Shown here: in pieces, positions 15,701 through 21,857 of the stretch | How the letters are laid out: each line of letters opens with the position of its first letter | Numbering within the stretch: the first letter of the stretch is position 1 | Virus record (IMG/VR): IMGVR_UViG_3300021185_000080 | Span: 1-23,937 of that record | DNA: 23,937 nt | Source of the DNA: a virus | Reading direction: 5' to 3' (one strand) | Position numbers and translations under genes: made by a program | The notes under the pieces: generated by a model | Told to the model about the DNA's origin: nothing | The model's input: the letters and a program-made list of their open reading frames with translations, nothing else | Databases searched by the model: none

Positions 15701-16317
15701 GCAAGGCAATGGCAACGCTCCAAGCCAAGATCGGCGCAACAGCCGATGGTGAGTTTGGCCCAAATACAGCGCGAGCAATCGCAAAGCATTTCAACCTATC
15801 CCCGGCGCGTGGCGCTCACTTGATGGGTCAGGCGTCACACGAAAGCGGTGGCTTTAAGCGCACCCGTGAAAGCCTGTACTATAGCACGCCAGAACGCATC
15901 CAAGCCGTGTGGCCATCGCGCTTCCCAACCGTTGAAGATGCAGAGCCGTATGCCAAAAACCCAACCGGGCTTGCTGGCAAGGTCTACGCTGGCCGTATGG
16001 GCAATGAGAACGAGGCACAGGCCAGTCTGTACATTGGCCGTGGATTTCTTCAGCTCACCGGGCGGAATAATTACCGCTCGTTTGCTTCGGACATGGGCGT
16101 GCCAAAGGTTATGACTGACCCAGACTTGGTGGCTGACGAATACGCCTTTGAGACTGCGCTGTGGTTCTTCAACAAGAATGGATTGTTTGACATTGCTGAC
16201 GAGGGTGTAACGGATGACGCCATCAAGCGCATAACTCGGCGCGTGAATGGCGGCTATCATGGCTTGGATGATCGAAGCAACCAGAGCAAGAAAATCCACA
16301 CTTGGCTCATGGCCTAG
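15697..16317 (+). CDS. Endolysin, glycoside hydrolase family 19
   Basis: A 206-residue protein. Residues 6-31, 'ATLQAKIGATADGEFGPNTA', look like a peptidoglycan-binding half-repeat fused to the catalytic domain. The GH19 core has 'HLMGQASHESGGF' with the expected general acid Glu49, then 'RESLYYSTPERIQAVWPSRF', 'VYAGRMGN', and 'YIGRGFLQLTGRNNY' (residues 112-126), a hallmark of GH19 lysozyme/chitinase enzymes. It ends 'ITRRVNGGYHGLDDR', another family block. It cleaves the glycan backbone of peptidoglycan to release progeny. No signal peptide is present, so release depends on the upstream holin(s). Confidence 0.93.
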   Translation: MSKAMATLQAKIGATADGEFGPNTARAIAKHFNLSPARGAHLMGQASHESGGFKRTRESLYYSTPERIQAVWPSRFPTVEDAEPYAKNPTGLAGKVYAGRMGNENEAQASLYIGRGFLQLTGRNNYRSFASDMGVPKVMTDPDLVADEYAFETALWFFNKNGLFDIADEGVTDDAIKRITRRVNGGYHGLDDRSNQSKKIHTWLMA

Positions 16318-16318
16318 T

Positions 16319-16341
16319 TTAGCTAAGTTAAGTTAGCTAAG
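16319..16341 (+). repeat. Tandem TTAGCTAAG repeat before the nuclease start
   Basis: Two copies of TTAGCTAAG (16319-16327 and 16333-16341) separated by TTAAG; each contains the palindrome TTAGCTAA. The array lies exactly between the endolysin stop and the GTG start of the next gene, the last G of the second copy being the first base of that start. It could be a protein-binding site or simply a slippage-made spacer. Confidence 0.6.
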
Positions 16342-16724
16342 TGCAGGTTCAAGATCAAAAGGCCAGCGCGGCAGTTGGACGGGCCGGGGAGCATTTAGCG
16401 CTCGCCCGGCTTTCCCTTGCGGGCTATCTCTGCACCTTGTGCCAGATCAGAGACCACGACGCGTATATACAGACGGATACACGCACGCTCACATTGCAGG
16501 TAAAAAGCGCCAGCAAAACGCATGGAATAAGCCAAAGGTACAAATTCCACACAATTAAAGGGAGCGGTCCAAGGTCGGACGTTTACGCCTTTGTCGCTGT
16601 TGATCTGGATGCTGTGGTCTTTTGCCGGGGAGACGAAATCCTCAAGACGACAACATATGTATCCGAGGCAGAGTTTCTAAACGAAAGCCAATCAATGCAA
16701 AAAACTCTGGACAGCTTTAAATAA
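16341..16724 (+). CDS. Small PD-(D/E)XK-type endonuclease
   Basis: A 127-residue protein starting at GTG (no clear ribosome site, so the start is less sure). Motifs in order are 'AAVGRAGEHLALARLSLAG' with Glu17, 'RDHDAYIQT' with Asp40, and 'LTLQVKSA' with Gln53 and Lys55. This is the E...D...(E/Q)xK layout of restriction-fold nucleases similar to PDDEXK_5-like and Holliday-junction-type proteins. The third acidic residue is replaced by Gln, which occurs in active members of the superfamily. Lying at the end of the late strand, it may trim branched DNA before packaging or degrade host DNA. The function is inferred from motifs. Confidence 0.65.
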   Translation: MQVQDQKASAAVGRAGEHLALARLSLAGYLCTLCQIRDHDAYIQTDTRTLTLQVKSASKTHGISQRYKFHTIKGSGPRSDVYAFVAVDLDAVVFCRGDEILKTTTYVSEAEFLNESQSMQKTLDSFK

Positions 16725-16842
16725 TCTCTTGCGGCTGCGTGAGGCTTTGATTAGAAAGTTTGAGTGGGTGGCTCAACCGTAACCTTTGTTTATTGGTTTT
16801 GCGTTACCGAATGTGCCAACATCACGCCACCCACACGATTAC
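16725..16842. other. Convergent intergenic region with long-range inverted repeat
   Basis: The plus-strand late genes and the minus-strand early genes end facing each other here. It holds no gene that I can support. A perfect 9-bp inverted repeat, GTGGGTGGC (16764-16772) and GCCACCCAC (16826-16834), encloses 53 bases that themselves contain a 5-bp inverted pair GTAAC/GTTAC. Neither strand has a clear T-tract after the repeat, so it is not a classical terminator. A shorter hairpin, ACTTAG (16841-16846) with CTAAGT (16854-16859), overlaps the stop codon of the minus-strand gene. Confidence 0.5.
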
Positions 16843-17154
16843 TTAGTATTCAACTAAGTTTAAATTATTTTTGAGTTTGTTTTCTAAGTCGGCCTCTTTA
16901 ATAGAGTTTGGCCCTCTTGTACCCCTAAAAACTATGTTGTGGATTGATCCAGTTGCGCCTCGTCTTTCTGCAAGAAGAACACCAGCCTGATGGTTCACAA
17001 TACATAAGTCATCTTTGGAAGTGTTTGATGGATCGACCAGCTCATCACAAAATGTTTGTGCTTTTTTTCGTATCGCCGTGTCAAGCTCGCTTGCGTCTTT
17101 AAATGTCTGTGCCTCAATATCAATAACGATAACGGCTCTTAAAGGTTTTCCCAT
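16843..17154 (-). CDS. Unknown 103-aa protein
   Basis: The open frame extends to 17211, but I place the start at the ATG of 17154 because GAGAGGGA lies 8 bases before it on the minus strand; earlier codons have no such site. The product begins 'MGKPLRAVIVIDIEAQTFKD', with a hydrophobic beta strand followed by helices. It continues 'CDELVDPSNTSKDDLCIVNH', then 'VLLAERRGATGSIHNIVFRG', then a Lys/Asn-rich tail. The strand-rich core with two Cys suggests a compact alpha/beta fold, but I recognise no family. It lies downstream of the terminator at 17221-17254, so it needs either readthrough or its own promoter; a possible promoter is listed separately. Confidence 0.55.
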   Translation of the reverse strand: MGKPLRAVIVIDIEAQTFKDASELDTAIRKKAQTFCDELVDPSNTSKDDLCIVNHQAGVLLAERRGATGSIHNIVFRGTRGPNSIKEADLENKLKNNLNLVEY

Positions 17155-17183
17155 TTTGTTCCCTCTCTGGTTATGAGGCTTAA

Positions 17184-17211
17184 TAAATACACCAGTTAAA
17201 ATATTTTGCAA
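17184..17211 (-). promoter_or_regulatory. Possible promoter for the gene at 16843-17154
   Basis: On the minus strand TTGCAA (17211-17206) and TATTTA (17189-17184) are separated by 16 bases, a moderate sigma70-like match in an AT-rich stretch 30 bases before the gene start. It lies just after the terminator at 17221-17254, so it would restart transcription for the terminal gene. The match is imperfect. Confidence 0.35.
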
Positions 17212-17220
17212 GTATGTTTA

Positions 17221-17254
17221 TTTAAAGAAAACCCCCGAACCGAAGTTCGAGGGT
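17221..17254 (-). terminator. Rho-independent terminator (minus strand)
   Basis: On the minus strand ACCCTCGAAC (17254-17245), a CGAA-type tetraloop position (minus TTCG, 17244-17241), and GTTCGGGGGT (17240-17231) form a 10-bp stem with one mismatch (plus C opposite A), followed by TTTCTTTAAA. A UUCG loop is the most stable tetraloop and common in terminators. The T-tract is on the minus side only, so this ends leftward transcription of the early operon or of the short RNA proposed at 17222-17287. Confidence 0.75.
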
Positions 17255-17287
17255 ATGTTCACTTAGCTCTGGGGTTAGTAAAGCCCC
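17222..17287 (-). ncRNA. Candidate phage small RNA between its own promoter and terminator
   Basis: A promoter with a perfect TTGACA box lies just to the right (17294-17323), and a UUCG-capped terminator lies at 17254-17221. No ORF with a ribosome site lies between. The predicted transcript starts near 17287, is about 65 bases long, and has two hairpins: GGGG(CTTTACTAA)CCCC on the minus strand, then the terminator stem. Its single-stranded middle, 'CAGAGCTAAGTGAACAT', could be a pairing region. The alternative is a leader with attenuator controlling the gene at 16843-17154. No known RNA family is recognised. Confidence 0.4.
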
Positions 17288-17293
17288 TTTGAA

Positions 17294-17323
17294 TATATAA
17301 TTATATAATAATCGCGCTGTCAA
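17294..17323 (-). promoter_or_regulatory. Sigma70-like promoter with consensus -35 box
   Basis: On the minus strand TTGACA (17323-17318) is followed after 18 bases by TATATA (17299-17294), within a very AT-rich stretch. A second TATAAT lies at 17305-17300 but only 12 bases from the -35, too close to be used with it. The promoter lies just beyond the stop of the 36-residue gene and points at the terminator, so transcription would be very short unless the terminator is read through. Confidence 0.55.
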
Positions 17324-17331
17324 CACGATTA

Positions 17332-17442
17332 CTAGAATATAATGCCCACCAGCGCCATCAAACCAGCGCCGCTGATGAAGCCAAAGATGGCTCCGATCAG
17401 ACCTGCTGCGTTTATCATGCGCTCAAGTTCTTTGTCAGTCAT
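17332..17442 (-). CDS. 36-residue single-TM membrane peptide
   Basis: Translation reads 'MTDKELERMINAAGLIGAIF', then 'GFISGAGLMALVGIIF', then TAG. The start overlaps the stop of the upstream regulator by one base (TGATG), the usual coupling in this operon. Residues 1-9 are charged, and residues 11-36 form one uninterrupted hydrophobic segment with small residues Gly/Ala/Ser spaced as in a helix-packing motif. It resembles small phage or toxin-like membrane peptides. It is last before the terminator region in the early operon. It could disturb or modify the host membrane, but there is no direct evidence. Too short for standard gene calling. Confidence 0.6.
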   Translation of the reverse strand: MTDKELERMINAAGLIGAIFGFISGAGLMALVGIIF

Positions 17443-18209
17443 CAATCATCATCCTCAAAGCAGTTATTCAGCGGCTGAATAGGTTGCTTGCTGAACACCC
17501 ATCGCCATTGGCGCTTGGTGTAGCCCGGCACTTCAACAAAATCACGCACGCGATAGACCTTGTTGGCCTCCCACATTTTCTTGAGATAGCTTGACGTGCG
17601 CGGCACACTATCGCCTAGAAGCTCTGCGGCCTCTGCTGCCGTCACACGCTGGTCATACGGGATCAAAGAAAACAGGCGCTTGCCTTGTTCAATGCTGTGC
17701 TGCTTGCTTGCATCGGCTGCACGGTGCATAGATGGGGACATTGTGGTCGGCCTGCGTGGACCAGACGGCAGGGCTTCACGTTTGCGCTGGCGATACATGA
17801 GCGTTTCAAACTCCCATAGGCAGTGGCCGTATGTAATCTCAAAGCGCTCATGCTTATCCGTCACACCTTCCAGCTTCAGCCTCAATCGCTCGGCTGCGTC
17901 TTTTGCATCTCGCGCTTTAGTACGTCGAGAAGCGCTTGCTGCTCTTCCAGCCGCTGCTTCAAGTTTGGCCTCATCGCTGTCTTCTGCTCCGTCAGCATTA
18001 TGCTGTTGTTCCGCTCCAGCCTTTTTATAATAATCTGAGTTTGGTCCGTATTCACGCTTTTTCCTTTCTAGCTTTATGTTTGCCGCCGAGCATATGCGAT
18101 GTATTGTTGACGGTGATACGCGCAGCAATTCGGCAGTTTCAATTTGCGACATGCCTTGCTCTGCGCAGGCAAGAACGTGGCGGGTGAGGGCTTCGGGGTC
18201 GTATTTCAT
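17442..18209 (-). CDS. DNA-binding protein with N-terminal HTH and C-terminal winged-helix-like region
   Basis: A 255-residue protein coupled by ATGA to the zinc-ribbon gene. Residues 15-46, including 'EQGMSQIETAELLRVSPSTI', make a clean helix-turn-helix of the AraC/resolvase-like kind. Residues 55-110 are a charged Ala/Glu/Lys linker. Residues 185-240 ('RVTAAEAAELLGDSVPRTSS', then 'YLKKMWEANKVYRVRDF') look like a winged helix with a beta-hairpin wing, followed by a Trp-rich 'KRQWRWVF' and an acidic tail. The two DNA-binding ends and a location behind the primase-helicase suggest a replication initiator/loader or an early gene regulator. Confidence 0.6.
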   Translation of the reverse strand: MKYDPEALTRHVLACAEQGMSQIETAELLRVSPSTIHRICSAANIKLERKKREYGPNSDYYKKAGAEQQHNADGAEDSDEAKLEAAAGRAASASRRTKARDAKDAAERLRLKLEGVTDKHERFEITYGHCLWEFETLMYRQRKREALPSGPRRPTTMSPSMHRAADASKQHSIEQGKRLFSLIPYDQRVTAAEAAELLGDSVPRTSSYLKKMWEANKVYRVRDFVEVPGYTKRQWRWVFSKQPIQPLNNCFEDDD

Positions 18210-18373
18210 TCGTCTTCCTCCAAGGGGTCAATCTGGCCTATGCCGCTGCAAACTTCACATTCTTCCATGTGGCTTCCGAAGTCGCCGTGCCAAGTTGAGC
18301 TTTGGCGGACCCAAACATCGCGCTCAACCTCACCTTCGCCATCGCATTCTGGGCAGTTTATCCAATCTTCCAT
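18206..18373 (-). CDS. 55-aa zinc-ribbon (DnaJ-like CxxC) mini-protein
   Basis: I start it at the ATG of 18373 because AAGGAGGAAGACT lies directly before it, one of the strongest ribosome sites in the window; the frame is open further up without one. The product has 'CPECDGEGEVERD' and then 'CEVCSGIGQID', i.e. two C-x-x-C-x-G-x-G knuckles about 30 residues apart, the pattern of a DnaJ-type cysteine-rich zinc domain reduced to one metal site. Such mini-proteins occur beside phage replication genes and may bind a partner protein or nucleic acid. The stop overlaps the next start as ATGA. Confidence 0.7.
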   Translation of the reverse strand: MEDWINCPECDGEGEVERDVWVRQSSTWHGDFGSHMEECEVCSGIGQIDPLEEDE

Positions 18374-18384
18374 AGTCTTCCTCC

Positions 18385-20292
18385 TTATACGTTTTTGCAT
18401 TTGCCTTCGTTGTCAGTGAACCACACATGGCCATCGTTTATAACCATATGGCCAGCGCCAATAAGAGCGTCAACAGCTTGCTTGTATGTAGAGCGTGGAT
18501 TTGCGGCTGAGGACACCTTGCCTATGAAGTGGTCTTTCAGCGTCTCCTCAGCAATAACCCAATGCGTTCTCGGCTCTGGCCACCCAACCCCTCCGGGGTT
18601 TGGTTGCCCGACGCCCTCACCGCGCAGCTGAGTAAACACCTTGCGAATTAAGACTTGGTTCTTTCCCTTAATGCGCGGCTTGTTGGCCTCTTCAATCTCG
18701 CTCTCAGTGGCCTGCATAACAGTACAAGTAGTCACGCTGTCACCATCCTCATCGACGCCAAGCTCAATGACATTTAGCTTGAACTGAAATATAACGCCCG
18801 TTTCCATGTCGCGCTGTTTCGTGGCTTTGGCTGTGCGCAGGCCAGTGTTCTCATCGTAATCAAGCTCAATCTCTGTGTCGGTCGCGGCGCGCAAACTCGA
18901 ATGGCCACGCGCACCAGCCGCTTTATCCTTGCCGGAGTGGTGAACCACGTCCAAATGTGCGCTGGTTATCTCGCGCAGCTTATCGCAATTGCCGATAAAC
19001 TTTGTCATGTCCTCTGGCGAGTTTTCATTTCCGCCAGCCATTGATCGGCTGAGCGTGTCAACAAATATGCACTTCACTTGACCGTGCTTCTTTGAAACCT
19101 CGCGGCACAGTTTCTCAAGCACAGCCATGTCAACTTCGCCGTCAAGCAAGTTGACCGGGGCCGGACGCACAGCCAGCTTCACATTCTTATGCTCTGGGTA
19201 TTTCTTTTTCAGCGCAACCACGCGATTGTGGAATGCCATGCCACCCTCGGTTGCGAGGTATAAAACAGAGCCGCCAATAACCTTGTGGCCATTCCACTCC
19301 TCACCGCAGGCAATGTGCCAAGCAAGGTCAAGCGCAAAGAACGATTTGCCCACGTTTGACGGGCCGTAGATCACAGACATTTGACCCTCGCCAAGCCAGC
19401 CCTTCACAAGATAGTTTCGGCTGAGCTGTGGGATAGCCTCGTCCGGCATAAAGATTTGATCCATGACGCTCTGCACGGTCAATGCTTTCTTTGCCGCTGC
19501 CGGGCCTTGGTTCACCCACACGTCAGAATAATCCCAGCCCTCAATGTCGGGCAGGATGTATTCAACGCCCAGCTCAGAGAAAGCGCGCTCGCACTCTTTG
19601 CGTCCGGCGTCGTCGTTGTCGCCTGCAATAACCAGCTCTGCATCTGGCTTGGCTTGTTGCAGGTTGTCAATCACGGCTAAAATATTGCCTGCATTTAAAG
19701 CGAACACGCATGGCTTGCCCGTGGCCTCATGCACAGTCGCAGCTGTGGCCCAGCCCTCTGCAACATATGCAAACTCACGAATGGGTCCGCCTATGACGCT
19801 GAAATTGCCAATCACGGGCAGCTGGTAGGAAAACTTTTTCTTGCCGTCGGCGTCAATGAACTGCGCGCCAACGCGCCTGCCCTTCACGTCAATGATCGGT
19901 ATGGTCAGAGTGTCGCCGTCAACCTTGGCGTTGTGCAGTTTGATCTTTTTCTTTTCGAGGTACGGGTGGTCGCTCATGGCGTCACGCTCTGGCCAATCAA
20001 TGTCAACTCTTGCCACCTCCATCTTTGGCGTATGTCCGGGCTGTGGCCACAATGACATATCGCGCAGTCTGTCCTTGATTGATTTGTAGTCATTGCACTT
20101 GCGGCAATTAACCATAACCTCGCCGTGAAACTCTTTGATCCAAAACCGATCCGTGCCAGCACATGATGGGCATGGGCCGTGATACTCACCCTGCGCAGTC
20201 TTTTTCAACTCAAGATTGCGTATGATGCTGTGGCCGAACTCGCTCCAAAGAGCGGCTGGAAACTTGCTTTCACGGCTAAGATCGGCTACCAT
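18385..20292 (-). CDS. Primase-helicase (Zn finger + TOPRIM + RepA/RecA-type helicase)
   Basis: A 635-residue protein. The frame opens with GTG at 20346, but that codon is inside a stable hairpin; I choose the ATG at 20292, which has TTGGAG 9 bases upstream. Numbered from there: a Zn ribbon C41/C44/C63/C66 ('CPSC...CRKC'), a TOPRIM primase core with Glu179 in 'VAEGWATAATVHEATG' and D225-x-D227 in 'IAGDNDDAG', and a RecA-like motor with Walker A 'YGPSNVGKS' (310-317) and Walker B 'CIFVD' ending at Asp412. The sensor region is 'VVHHSGKDKAAGARGHSSLR'. A C-terminal winged-helix-like segment ends the chain. It unwinds and primes phage DNA. The fusion of TOPRIM primase and RepA-like helicase is the expected replisome core of such phages; the polymerase is outside the window. 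Confidence 0.88.
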   Translation of the reverse strand: MVADLSRESKFPAALWSEFGHSIIRNLELKKTAQGEYHGPCPSCAGTDRFWIKEFHGEVMVNCRKCNDYKSIKDRLRDMSLWPQPGHTPKMEVARVDIDWPERDAMSDHPYLEKKKIKLHNAKVDGDTLTIPIIDVKGRRVGAQFIDADGKKKFSYQLPVIGNFSVIGGPIREFAYVAEGWATAATVHEATGKPCVFALNAGNILAVIDNLQQAKPDAELVIAGDNDDAGRKECERAFSELGVEYILPDIEGWDYSDVWVNQGPAAAKKALTVQSVMDQIFMPDEAIPQLSRNYLVKGWLGEGQMSVIYGPSNVGKSFFALDLAWHIACGEEWNGHKVIGGSVLYLATEGGMAFHNRVVALKKKYPEHKNVKLAVRPAPVNLLDGEVDMAVLEKLCREVSKKHGQVKCIFVDTLSRSMAGGNENSPEDMTKFIGNCDKLREITSAHLDVVHHSGKDKAAGARGHSSLRAATDTEIELDYDENTGLRTAKATKQRDMETGVIFQFKLNVIELGVDEDGDSVTTCTVMQATESEIEEANKPRIKGKNQVLIRKVFTQLRGEGVGQPNPGGVGWPEPRTHWVIAEETLKDHFIGKVSSAANPRSTYKQAVDALIGAGHMVINDGHVWFTDNEGKCKNV

Positions 20293-20332
20293 TTTATCAT
20301 ACTCCAAGCAGGGGGGTGTTCGCGTATCTATT

Positions 20333-20369
20333 GTATAGCCCGACACTTTTGTGCCGGGCTATACTTTTT
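20333..20369 (+). terminator. Strong hairpin with plus-strand T-tract, upstream of the primase-helicase
   Basis: GTATAGCCCGACAC (20333-20346), loop TTTT, then GTGCCGGGCTATAC (20351-20364): a 14-bp stem with one position not Watson-Crick (A opposite C on plus, G-U on minus), followed by TTTTT at 20365-20369. As a terminator it faces plus-strand transcription, against the local operon. On the minus strand it has no T-tract and lies between the ssDNA-binding gene and the helicase gene, where it may act as a processing or stabilising hairpin. Confidence 0.7.
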
Positions 20370-20370
20370 C

Positions 20371-21012
20371 TTAAAACGGAATTTCGTCGTCAAGGCCAGC
20401 ATGTGCTGATGACGGTGTTGGCACTGGCATTGCGAATGGGTCATCCACGGCTGCCGCTGGTGTCGCTGTGATGCTGGATGTAAACCCGCCAGACACAGTA
20501 TCGAACGGATCATCCGAACCCTGCATCTCCGCAAGCTCCAAGACCTGCACAGCTCTGAGACGCAGTGACACGCCGTTCAAGCTACCTGTGTTATACGGCA
20601 CAACAACGACTGCGACGTTGACCTTGCTTCCGCTGGTCAGCATGAAGTCGTCCGGCAATTTATTGCGCTGAGCATCAACTTGCTTGGGCGGCTGTGTCTT
20701 GTCACCACCGTAAGCGCCTTTCAGCTTGCACTTGCCGATAACCTCACCGTCATCGTTGCGTTTGTATGGAAGCATTGATGGCTTCTCTGGCCATTTGCGT
20801 TTTGTATCCAGCGCCGCAGCGTTAGAATATGCCTCCATGCAAATGCGATGAAGCTCTTTTGCCTTCTCGTCGGACATTACGAAGCTCATCTCATATGCTG
20901 CACCGTCGTCAAACGCATCGCATTTCACTGATTTGTTCTCGTAAGTATCGAACTTGTAGGTGGAATTTAGACGCGGGTAACGCGCGGTGACTTCTGTAAT
21001 CATGTGTTGCAT
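20371..21012 (-). CDS. ssDNA-binding protein, T7 gp2.5-like with acidic C-tail
   Basis: I place the start at the ATG of 21012, 7 bases after GAGAGGAG; the frame is open to 21042. The 213-residue product has a beta-rich core with 'TARYPRLNSTYKFDTYENKS', 'WPEKPSMLPYKRNDDGEVIG', 'KLKGAYGGDKTQPPKQVDAQ' and 'VNVAVVVVPYNTGSLNGVSL'. These match the phage OB-fold ssDNA-binding family that includes gp2.5 and DUF2815-type proteins. A Ser/Ala/Pro linker leads to 'GLDDEIPF', the acidic, aromatic-ended tail through which such proteins recruit polymerase and helicase. It sits between exonuclease and primase-helicase genes and may also support annealing with the exonuclease. Confidence 0.8.
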   Translation of the reverse strand: MQHMITEVTARYPRLNSTYKFDTYENKSVKCDAFDDGAAYEMSFVMSDEKAKELHRICMEAYSNAAALDTKRKWPEKPSMLPYKRNDDGEVIGKCKLKGAYGGDKTQPPKQVDAQRNKLPDDFMLTSGSKVNVAVVVVPYNTGSLNGVSLRLRAVQVLELAEMQGSDDPFDTVSGGFTSSITATPAAAVDDPFAMPVPTPSSAHAGLDDEIPF

Positions 21013-21059
21013 TGTGCAACTCCTCTCAATGTTGTGCAGCACCCCTGCACTGGGATAGG

Positions 21060-21857
21060 TTAAAACGCCTCTTCACTGTCCATCCATGCGGGCAGGTGAA
21101 TAGTGTTTAAGTCTGGCCACTTTGTGCCGTATTCCTCTGTTTCGACCGCCTGCTTTATGTCAACCAATGCAGAAAGCATACGGTTGTGAGCGTGGCGCAA
21201 ATACATCTCAGAAAGCTCGTGGCACGCTGTGACGTGTGGCGCGTCCTTTTCGATACAGAGGAAGATAAAGTTCTCCACGCGAATACCGTTCAGTTTCAAG
21301 ACGTGCATGTAGAATGCAGCCTGCAAATCATATCCGAACTGACGCACAGAACGCTCAAAACCTCGTGGTGATGCGTCTTGGGTCGTTTTGATGTCCAGTA
21401 CAATGCCTGCGTTGCGCAGGAGGCCATCTGGGCGCGTCTTTAGGTCAATGTCAATGTCTGGGTCAGTGGCAAAGAATGAGGCCTCGGCCAGCATGTCAGG
21501 GTTTGTCAGCAAATGATTTGCCATGCGGTTCTTCATGCAAGCATCTGCCATGTCGTTTGCCAGAGAGTAATCAGCCTCGGTCAGCAATATCTTGCCAGCA
21601 GCATCGCATTCATCTTTCAAGTCGGACCATGCCTTGCCGCGCCGGGTCTCAGGACCACGCACAACAAGATCTTTCTCTGGCTCAAGCAAGTAAGCGTGAA
21701 CCGCACTGCCCAATGCAAATGCCGGGCTGTCCTTGCGTTCAGCGCCGAACAAGTGCGCAATGCTTTTATTTGCTGCGGTCTTGATTGACGTTGAGCCAAA
21801 CGCATGATGAGCGTGATACTCTTCGTTTGACATGTCTTCCGATTTGATGATTGTCAT
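21060..21857 (-). CDS. RecE-like exonuclease (PDDEXK_1 / DUF3799 type)
   Basis: A 265-residue protein. The N-terminal 'MSNEEYHAHHAFGSTSIKTA' and 'AFALGSAVHAYLLEPEKD' (with His54) are hallmarks of the exodeoxyribonuclease VIII/RecE-type family. Catalytic residues in order are Glu125 in 'MLAEASFF', Asp144 in 'RPDGLL', and Asp155-x-Lys157 in 'GIVLDIKTTQDASP'. The QxxxY-type motif follows at 179-183 ('DLQAAFY'). It degrades one strand of a DNA end to leave a 3' tail for the ssDNA-binding/annealing partner, for recombination-dependent replication. Coupled by ATGA to the gene before it. No RecT-type annealase is visible in the window. Confidence 0.85.
   Translation of the reverse strand: MTIIKSEDMSNEEYHAHHAFGSTSIKTAANKSIAHLFGAERKDSPAFALGSAVHAYLLEPEKDLVVRGPETRRGKAWSDLKDECDAAGKILLTEADYSLANDMADACMKNRMANHLLTNPDMLAEASFFATDPDIDIDLKTRPDGLLRNAGIVLDIKTTQDASPRGFERSVRQFGYDLQAAFYMHVLKLNGIRVENFIFLCIEKDAPHVTACHELSEMYLRHAHNRMLSALVDIKQAVETEEYGTKWPDLNTIHLPAWMDSEEAF

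Noticed and set aside
15546-15752. 68-residue plus-strand frame longer than the 49-residue gene at 15551
   Set aside because: Its product is low-complexity Arg/Gln/Pro and it runs into the endolysin gene, while the 49-codon frame has a recognisable conserved block and fits the operon's ATGA junction.
17221-17300. Possible tRNA (GTTCGA resembling a T-loop within a GC-rich stem)
   Set aside because: No acceptor stem, D arm or anticodon arm can be drawn around it; the stem and T-tract fit a terminator.
17596-18030. 144-residue plus-strand frame opposite the HTH protein
   Set aside because: Antisense to a gene with a clear helix-turn-helix; the Ser/Ala/Cys-rich product is the usual shadow of such a sequence.
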